A DNA stretch of 60,533 nt, from positions 1-60,533 of the forward strand of contig NZ_VOLS01000023.1 in the NCBI RefSeq assembly GCF_007954265.1, written 5' to 3'. Below, in pieces: positions 54,932-60,533 of this stretch. Numbering within the stretch: position 1 is the stretch's first letter; each line of letters starts with the position of its first letter. The stretch comes from Colwellia sp. C1TZA3. Lineage in GTDB: Bacteria; Pseudomonadota; Gammaproteobacteria; Enterobacterales; Alteromonadaceae. The position numbers and the translations under genes were made by a program. A model generated the notes under the pieces. It had not been told where the DNA came from. It did no database searches and saw only the letters and a program-made list of their open reading frames with translations.

Positions 54932-56521
54932 ATGAAAATATTAATGGCGGCGGCAGAAAATGATGCATTACCGCGTGGCAAGGTTGGTGGTATTGGTGAC
55001 GTAGTTCGAGATATTCCGCTCGCCTTAGCTAAAATTGGTCAAGAGCTTGATGTAGTCATGCCGGGTTATGGCAGCTTTTCTAAGCTTGCAGGCGCTCAAC
55101 AGGTGACTTCATTAGAGGTTATGTTTGGTGGACAAGTACAAACTGTTGATATTTTTAAAATTTCACTAACACCTTCGCCAACCACTTTACTAGACACATC
55201 AGCAAAAAAAGTCAGCCAATGGGTGATTGAACATCCTTTGTTTGCTATCGGCGGTATAGGTAAAATTTATTGTGATGACCCCAGTAATCGACCTTTTGCC
55301 TCTGATGCTAGTAAGTTTGCATTATTTAGCGCCGCGGTCGCTAAGGCTATTATTAGTGATGTTTTTGGTAAAATTGATGTAATACACTTACACGACTGGC
55401 ATACCGCTATGGTGTCAGTATTGCGCGCTTACGATCCTCAATATCAAGCATTAAAAGCCATTAAAACTGTTTATACTATTCACAATATAGCCCTGCAAGG
55501 TATTAGACCGATTGATGGTGATGAATCATCGCTAAAGTCTTGGTTTCCTGACTTAGCTTTTGATGAAAGCCAAATCAACGACCCTAGATATTATAACTGT
55601 TATAACCCGATGCGTTCTGGTATTAATCTATCAGATAAAGTCCATGCAGTTTCACCTACTTACGCGAAAGAAATATTATTACCTAGCAATGACCAACATG
55701 GATATTTTGGTGGTGAAGGTTTAGAAAATGATTTACGCCATGCCGCTAAAACAGGCCGGTTGCACGGTATATTAAATGGTTGTGAATACCCAGAAAAAGT
55801 CAGTGGTCGCCTTAAATTAACTGACTTAATAACGCTTTGTGATCAAGAGGTGATGAAGTGGTTAGCTGATAAACCTTTAGTTGATAACGCGCGTTTAATC
55901 GCAATAACGCGGTTAAAACAACTTGCCGTGAAAAAGTATAAAAAACAGCCTTTAGTATTAACGTCGGTTGGACGTATTACCGATCAAAAAGTGCGGCTTT
56001 TTCAACAAGTGATGGCCAATGGCGAAACGGCCTTAGAACAGTTGCTAACACTATTGTCTGATGACGGCGTTTTTATCCTATTAGGCAGTGGCGATAATGA
56101 GCTAGAAGCATTTTTAGCACAGTTAGCCTCGAAGCATAGTAATTTTATTTTCTTAAAAGGTTATTCAGAAGCGTTATCGAATAGTATGTACAATTCTGGC
56201 GATTTATTTTTAATGCCAAGCTCATTTGAACCTTGTGGTATCAGTCAAATGTTGGCAATGAGAGCAGGACAGCCATGTTTAGCGCACAGCGTGGGTGGTT
56301 TGAGTGACACGATAACTGATGATATAAACGGCTTTACCTTCAATGGCGATAACCCGCTACAACAAGCTGAAAATATGCTCAGCTGTTTTAAATCGACATT
56401 AGCAACCAAACAAATAAGTCCAAAAAAGTGGGCTAAAATCGCAACTAATGCCTTAAAGTCAAGGTATTTATGGAGTGACGTTGCACATGACTACGTTAAA
56501 CATTTATACCAGTTCCATTAA
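54932..56521 (+). CDS. glgA: glycogen synthase (ADP-glucose, GT5)
   Basis: GlgA extends alpha-1,4-glucan chains from ADP-glucose. From the ATG at 54932 the protein has 529 residues. The substrate loop is GKVGGIGDVVRDIPLALAKI (K17 in KVGGIG), VMPGYGSF follows, and the GT5 C-terminal signature FLMPSSFEPCGISQMLAMRA is intact. I prefer this ATG over a GTG five codons upstream (54917): AAAGG lies eight bases before it and the family starts at KILMAAAE. The last residues, YQFH, and the TAA stop come from the left end of a family A repeat, which begins at 56506, so the original C-terminus was altered. Confidence 0.94.
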   Translation: MKILMAAAENDALPRGKVGGIGDVVRDIPLALAKIGQELDVVMPGYGSFSKLAGAQQVTSLEVMFGGQVQTVDIFKISLTPSPTTLLDTSAKKVSQWVIEHPLFAIGGIGKIYCDDPSNRPFASDASKFALFSAAVAKAIISDVFGKIDVIHLHDWHTAMVSVLRAYDPQYQALKAIKTVYTIHNIALQGIRPIDGDESSLKSWFPDLAFDESQINDPRYYNCYNPMRSGINLSDKVHAVSPTYAKEILLPSNDQHGYFGGEGLENDLRHAAKTGRLHGILNGCEYPEKVSGRLKLTDLITLCDQEVMKWLADKPLVDNARLIAITRLKQLAVKKYKKQPLVLTSVGRITDQKVRLFQQVMANGETALEQLLTLLSDDGVFILLGSGDNELEAFLAQLASKHSNFIFLKGYSEALSNSMYNSGDLFLMPSSFEPCGISQMLAMRAGQPCLAHSVGGLSDTITDDINGFTFNGDNPLQQAENMLSCFKSTLATKQISPKKWAKIATNALKSRYLWSDVAHDYVKHLYQFH

Positions 56522-56664
56522 GTTTGTGATCTTGTAGTGCGCAAGAAAAATAACTCAAGGTAAGGCGCTCGATTGAGCAATAGCTGGCTATTGGGAGTGA
56601 GAGCAACACAGCCTTGAGCTATTTTAACGAGTACAAGTGAGCAATAACTTAATGGGATTGGTAT
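56506..56664 (+). repeat. family A palindromic repeat, copy 4, overlapping the glgA stop
   Basis: This 159-base copy starts ATACCAGTTCCATTAAGTTT. The glgA frame runs into it (TAC CAG TTC CAT TAA) and stops at its fifth codon. It differs from the other copies at only a few sites. Confidence 0.94.
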
Positions 56665-56723
56665 TATATAGTGATTAAGCCATATTGTTGCCCCTTGAGC
56701 TGACTTACTCGCTTAGTGTAGAA

Positions 56724-56778
56724 ACTGAAAACTGAAAACTGAAAACTGAAAACTGAAAACTGAAAACTGAAAACTGAA
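56724..56778. repeat. 7-bp microsatellite, ACTGAAA x about 8
   Basis: Seven exact ACTGAAA units and a partial eighth run without interruption. They lie 203 bases after the glgA stop in the gene-free stretch 56522-57033, which otherwise holds the family A copy and no supported gene. The number of units is likely to vary between strains. Confidence 0.9.
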
Positions 56779-57033
56779 GTGGTGTGGAATGGGTATTATA
56801 CCCGCACCACTCAGCTCTCTAAGTGGCCAGCGTTTAATGGAGTGGCTATCAGCCAAATATTTCAATGTTTTAGTTTTAGGACTGTGCTGTGGAGCGAGAA
56901 GGGCATTCAGCTGATATTTTATAAATTTCATCGATAAATTGAGTACTTAGGTTATTTTTTGGCGTAGTATTTTAGTTAAGTCACCAAAACTTAACTTCTG
57001 ATTTTAATTCAGGACTCATGCCCGAGAAATAAT

Positions 57034-59739
57034 ATGCTAAAAAAATGCTCACCATTACTGCTTTCACTTCTTATCAGCTTTGTTTGCTCGTTTACACTTT
57101 TAGCCAATAGTGCTCAGCAGATGTGGCCTGGCAGTGAATATGACCGCTCAATTCCTACTTTTTCAGACGTTTTAGGTTATGACGTGGGCGAAAAAATTAC
57201 TAACTATGGTGATATGTTGCGCTACTTTGAAGCGCTTGAACGAGCGGCGCCAACGCAGATTAAACTGTTTGAATACGGCCGTACATGGGAAGGGCGTAAG
57301 CTTATTTATGCCGCCATCGGTAAAAGTGATGTTGTTGATAATCTCGATGACTTTGCCGATAAAATGCAAAAGCTCTCTGATCCACGCATTACAGATAAAA
57401 AGGCGGCTAAACAGTTAATCGCTCAACTACCTTCCTCAGTATGGTTAGGTTATGGCGTTCATGGCAATGAAATTAGTAGCACAGATGCGGCAATGATGAC
57501 CGCCTATCATTTATTAGCTGCGCCCAATGAAGCGACTAATCGTAAAATATTAAAAAACACCATCGTTTTTATTGACCCTTTACAAAACCCAGACGGGCGC
57601 AGCCGATTTACCAGTCGTTATTACGCCACGGTGGGCATGCAACACAGTGCGGATAGGTTAAGCGCTGAGCATAACGAGCCTTGGCCAAGCGGCCGCTCAA
57701 ATCATTATCTATTTGATATGAATAGAGATTGGTTAGCAATAACACAACCTGAAACCGCAGGCCGTATTGAAGTAATGAATCATTATCGACCATTAGTGGT
57801 GATTGACTTACATGAAATGGGCGGTGATAGCAGTTATTACTTTTCACCCGCCGCTCAGCCTTTTAACCCGCATATGACCCAAACTCAAATTGATAATATG
57901 ACCGCTATTGGTAAAAACCATGGCAAACACTTTGACCGCCTTGGTTTTGATTATTTTACCCGTGAAGTATTTGATGCTTTTTACCCAGGTTATGGTGATA
58001 GTTGGCCAACATTTTATGGTGCATCTGCCTCAACTTATGAAGTTTCTTCTGCAAGAGGTGAGCTCTTTAAAAAGAAAACTGGCGAAACCTTAACTTATAA
58101 AAATACCGTTCAACGACATTTTGTTGCTTCAATTTCTACCGCGGAAGGCGTCGCTGACAATCACCATAAATTACTTAACGACTATTACAACTATCAAATC
58201 AGCGCTATTGCAGCAGGTAAAAGTAATAAAAAAGAACGAGTTTATATTTTACCTAACAACAGAAATGTCGCGGGAGGTCATCGCCTTGCAACACTAATGG
58301 CTCAGCATGGTGTTGAAGTAAAACAAGCCGACAAGGCCTTTAAACAATGTGGTAAAAGCTATCAAACCGGTGCTTACTTTATTGATACCGCGCAGCCTAA
58401 AGGTCGTTTTGTTACCACCACGTTTACCAAGCAAGTTGATATGGCACCGGCATTTGTTAAAGAGCAAGAACGCCGACGTGCCAGAAAACTGGCTGATGAA
58501 ATTTATGATGTTACTGGTTGGTCATTACCATTAATGTTCGACGTTGATGTTGATGCCTGTTCAAAGCCAGTAAAAATAACAAGTCATCGTGTTAACAGTG
58601 ACGACAAACTTATCGGTAAGGTTATTAACCCTGAAGCGAGCGTTGCTTATTTGGTTTCTTGGGGCGATATGGCCGCTGGTCGCTTCTTAACCGCAGCGTT
58701 GCAGCAAAATATTATTATTAAAAGTGCGGATAAAGCTTTTACCTTAGCTGAGCAAGAATACAATGCCGGTACATTGATCATCGAAAAGCGTAGTAATGAC
58801 GAAGACTTAGCGACGAAAGTGATGGCAATAGCCCAAACTTCAGGCGCGCAAGTGCAAGGAGTTAATTCAAGTTGGGTTACTCAAGGCCCCAGTTTTGGTA
58901 GTAGCAATACCGTTACCATGACAGCACCCAATATTGCCATGGCATGGGACAAACCAGTTAGTTCGCTAAGTGCCGGTAATACTCGCTTCGTTATTGAACG
59001 TCAATTTAATTACCCGGTAACGGCAATACGCACCAACAGCCTTAAAAGTGCCAATTTATCAAATTACCAAGTGCTTATTTTACCCTCAGGTGACTATAAA
59101 GATGTGTTGGGCGTAAGTGGTGCTGAAAATATCAAGCAATGGGTAAAACGTGGTGGTGTATTAATCACACTGGGTAGTGCAACGCAATTTGCTGCTGAGC
59201 ATGACATCGCTTTGTTAGATGTCAAAAGAGAACGCGCGTTTAAAGACCAAGCAGATAAGTCAACCGCAGCGAAAGAGGTTAATGACCTTGAAGCTGAGTC
59301 TATGGTGGACGGGCAGTTATTCGCCACTAAAAGTGCGCTAGTAACAGCCAGTGAAAATCCAAAAGAAAAACCTGACTTTGTTGCCGGCGTTTTAGCCAAT
59401 ATTGAAGTTGATCAAGAACATTGGTTAACGGCTGGGGTACATAAAAAACTTACAGCTATTGCCTATGGCAGCGATATATATGCGCCGATAAAACTAGCGT
59501 CAGGTAAAAACCTGGCTTGGTTTAGCGAGGCAGAAAATGTTTTAGCAAGTGGTTATTTATGGGCAGAAAATAAAAAGCAATTAGCTTATAAACCTTATCT
59601 TATTCATCAACCGATGGAACAAGGTATGGTGATCGCTTTTACTCAAGAGCCAACCACTAGAGCATATTTAGATGGGCTAAATATTATGCTCATGAATACC
59701 ATTTTTAGAGCCGCAGCGCATGCTAATCCCTTAAGATGA
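57034..59739 (+). CDS. secreted zinc metallopeptidase, M14 carboxypeptidase family
   Basis: This exported M14 peptidase has 901 residues. A signal peptide (PLLLSLLISFVCSFTLLANS) is probably cleaved near residue 26. The M14 zinc site is HGNE (143-146), with the second histidine in VVIDLHEMGG (H260). An arginine-bearing DMNRDW lies at 228-233, and a glutamate in STYEVSSARGE may be the catalytic acid. The C-terminal 500 residues form several uncharacterised domains, with a PGDYK-like loop and a glutamine-amidotransferase-like segment near 690-720. Similar large proteins occur in marine bacteria. The substrate is not known. It stands alone, closed by a terminator at 59870. Confidence 0.9.
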   Translation: MLKKCSPLLLSLLISFVCSFTLLANSAQQMWPGSEYDRSIPTFSDVLGYDVGEKITNYGDMLRYFEALERAAPTQIKLFEYGRTWEGRKLIYAAIGKSDVVDNLDDFADKMQKLSDPRITDKKAAKQLIAQLPSSVWLGYGVHGNEISSTDAAMMTAYHLLAAPNEATNRKILKNTIVFIDPLQNPDGRSRFTSRYYATVGMQHSADRLSAEHNEPWPSGRSNHYLFDMNRDWLAITQPETAGRIEVMNHYRPLVVIDLHEMGGDSSYYFSPAAQPFNPHMTQTQIDNMTAIGKNHGKHFDRLGFDYFTREVFDAFYPGYGDSWPTFYGASASTYEVSSARGELFKKKTGETLTYKNTVQRHFVASISTAEGVADNHHKLLNDYYNYQISAIAAGKSNKKERVYILPNNRNVAGGHRLATLMAQHGVEVKQADKAFKQCGKSYQTGAYFIDTAQPKGRFVTTTFTKQVDMAPAFVKEQERRRARKLADEIYDVTGWSLPLMFDVDVDACSKPVKITSHRVNSDDKLIGKVINPEASVAYLVSWGDMAAGRFLTAALQQNIIIKSADKAFTLAEQEYNAGTLIIEKRSNDEDLATKVMAIAQTSGAQVQGVNSSWVTQGPSFGSSNTVTMTAPNIAMAWDKPVSSLSAGNTRFVIERQFNYPVTAIRTNSLKSANLSNYQVLILPSGDYKDVLGVSGAENIKQWVKRGGVLITLGSATQFAAEHDIALLDVKRERAFKDQADKSTAAKEVNDLEAESMVDGQLFATKSALVTASENPKEKPDFVAGVLANIEVDQEHWLTAGVHKKLTAIAYGSDIYAPIKLASGKNLAWFSEAENVLASGYLWAENKKQLAYKPYLIHQPMEQGMVIAFTQEPTTRAYLDGLNIMLMNTIFRAAAHANPLR

Positions 59740-59869
59740 TAGTTAAGCTAATAATGACTAGAGCTATTGAGCTAATCTATTTAACACTTAGCGAGAGCTA
59801 AATAGAGTTAAATAGAGCTAAATAGAGACAAATAGAGTATCAACAGTACCGACTGAAGTAAATATGATG

Positions 59870-59893
59870 AAAGCGACGTAAGTCGCTTTTTTT
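59870..59893 (+). terminator. terminator after the M14 peptidase gene
   Basis: The stem AAAGCGAC / GTCGCTTT with a GTAA loop is followed by TTTTT. Short AAATAGAG repeats precede it at 59798-59836. Confidence 0.9.
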
Positions 59894-59952
59894 ATCATGA
59901 TTTTTTGTGATAGCGTTTTCGTTATATAATACCAATTAATTAATTTGATATT

Positions 59953-60113
59953 ATACCAATTTGATTAATTAAGTGATCACCTTTTTCATGAGGAAAAATG
60001 GATAAATACAAGGCATAAAATTTAGTCAGTAGTTATTCACCTTATAAATTTTATAACGCTGTAGTTATTTATTTTAACCATTAAAATGAGCAGGTAATTA
60101 ATCAACTTGGTAT
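59953..60113 (-). repeat. family B palindromic repeat, copy 4 (inverted)
   Basis: Read on the minus strand, this 161-base copy runs in the same order as copies 1 and 2. Its end on this strand is ATACCAATTTGATTAATTAA, which differs at only two of 20 bases from the end of the IS630-type element at 60322. Confidence 0.92.
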
Positions 60114-60161
60114 TATACACTTGAATCAGTAATTCAGTTTCAAGGCATTAATATCGAGCTA

Positions 60162-60320
60162 ATACCAATCCCATTAAGTTATTGCTCACTTGTACTAGTT
60201 AAAATAGCTCAAGGCTGTGTTGCTCTCAATCCCAATAGCCAGCTATTGCTCAATCGAGCGCCTTACCTTGAGTTATTTTTCCTGCGCACAACAAGATCAC
60301 AAACTTAATGGAACTGGTAT
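60162..60320 (-). repeat. family A palindromic repeat, copy 5 (inverted)
   Basis: This 159-base copy lies in the opposite orientation to the other four. It ends one base before the ATACCA end of the IS630-type element. Confidence 0.93.
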
Positions 60321-60321
60321 A

Positions 60322-60533
60322 ATACCAATTACATTAATTAACCACTCAAATTTAGCCAGTCTCTAAAGCATATATCTTTCACCCTTTTTATATCACTTAT
60401 GAAGCCGTTCCATGCATTACTACAAGATTCAACAATATCGTCATAATCCTTAAAACATTTATTCGCTAACTCATTCTGTCTTAACCACTGCCATACCTGT
60501 TCAATTGGATTTAATTCAGGTGAATAAGCGGGT
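60322..60533 (-). mobile_element. IS630-type element, one end (continues past the window)
   Basis: The end reads ATACCAATTACATTAATTAA inward, and the transposase stop codon lies 16 bases inside it, the compact layout usual for IS630. The other end is outside the window. Confidence 0.7.
60338..60533 (-). CDS. IS630-family transposase, C-terminal part (partial)
   Basis: The 65 codons in the window encode the C-terminus of an IS630-type DDE transposase. PAYSPELNPIEQVWQWLRQN carries the conserved glutamate of the last catalytic motif, and a helical tail with NAWNGFISDIKRVK ends in a normal stop at 60338. The rest of the gene lies beyond the right edge, so intactness cannot be judged. Elements of this group duplicate a TA dinucleotide on insertion. 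Its end sequence closely matches the ends of repeat families A and B. Confidence 0.88.
   Translation of the reverse strand, partial: PAYSPELNPIEQVWQWLRQNELANKCFKDYDDIVESCSNAWNGFISDIKRVKDICFRDWLNLSG

Noticed and set aside
56713-56931. 72-residue open frame ending in FSFQFSVFSFQF
   Set aside because: The repeated residues come from the ACTGAAA microsatellite, not from a conserved protein.

Overview
The window looks like chromosomal DNA of a marine gammaproteobacterium of the Alteromonadales, most like Colwellia. This rests on the low G+C, AT-rich intergenic DNA, the families present (TonB receptor/tryptophan-halogenase-like/SapC cluster, TRAP transporter, Gram-negative-type glycogen genes) and many short interspersed palindromic repeats. 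That placement is inference; no rRNA or tRNA gene was seen.

Layout. 1-1100: a decayed REP-type transposase and a small tandem repeat. 1109-4182: a TRAP dicarboxylate-type transporter operon (minus strand). 4828-5661: an MscS channel. 6366-8559: a LysR regulator divergent from glutaryl-CoA dehydrogenase. 9466-10884: an aldehyde dehydrogenase. 11422-12013: a small TPR-like protein behind a 37-bp perfect palindrome that matches a Fur box. 12171-13136: a dead IS1595-type insertion sequence that landed inside an older repeat. 13468-19233: a secreted PAF-acetylhydrolase-like lipase, a Gfo/Idh/MocA oxidoreductase and galETK (Leloir pathway). 19537-23664: glpD-glpR and divergent glpK. 24242-36554: a TonB receptor, halogenase-like protein, SapC, sodium/sugar symporter, GH42 beta-galactosidase, GH36 alpha-galactosidase and an aldose epimerase. 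36680-40807: an oxidative galactose (De Ley-Doudoroff) operon with its GntR regulator, lacking a galactonate dehydratase. 40896-56521: a full glycogen cluster (malQ, a stand-alone CBM48 protein, glgX, glgP, glgC, glgB, pgm, glgA). 57034-59739: a secreted M14 metallopeptidase. 59740-60533: repeats and the end of an IS630-type element.

The genes read as one supply line. Galactosides are captured by the TonB receptor, taken up by the symporter and cut in the cytoplasm by GH36 and GH42. Galactose is then either oxidised or sent through the Leloir pathway to glucose-1-phosphate, which the neighbouring glycogen genes can store. The adjacent glycerol genes make galactosyl-glycerols (floridoside, galactolipid head groups) attractive candidate substrates. 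A palindrome close to TTATTTATAAGATAAATAA precedes galE, the TonB receptor gene, GH42 and the aldose epimerase gene, and suggests a shared regulator.

Two families of about 160-bp palindromic repeats (A, five copies; B, four copies) plus a longer relative share their terminal sequence with the IS630-type element at the right edge, so they are probably MITEs moved by that transposase. One copy supplies the last codons and stop of glgA.
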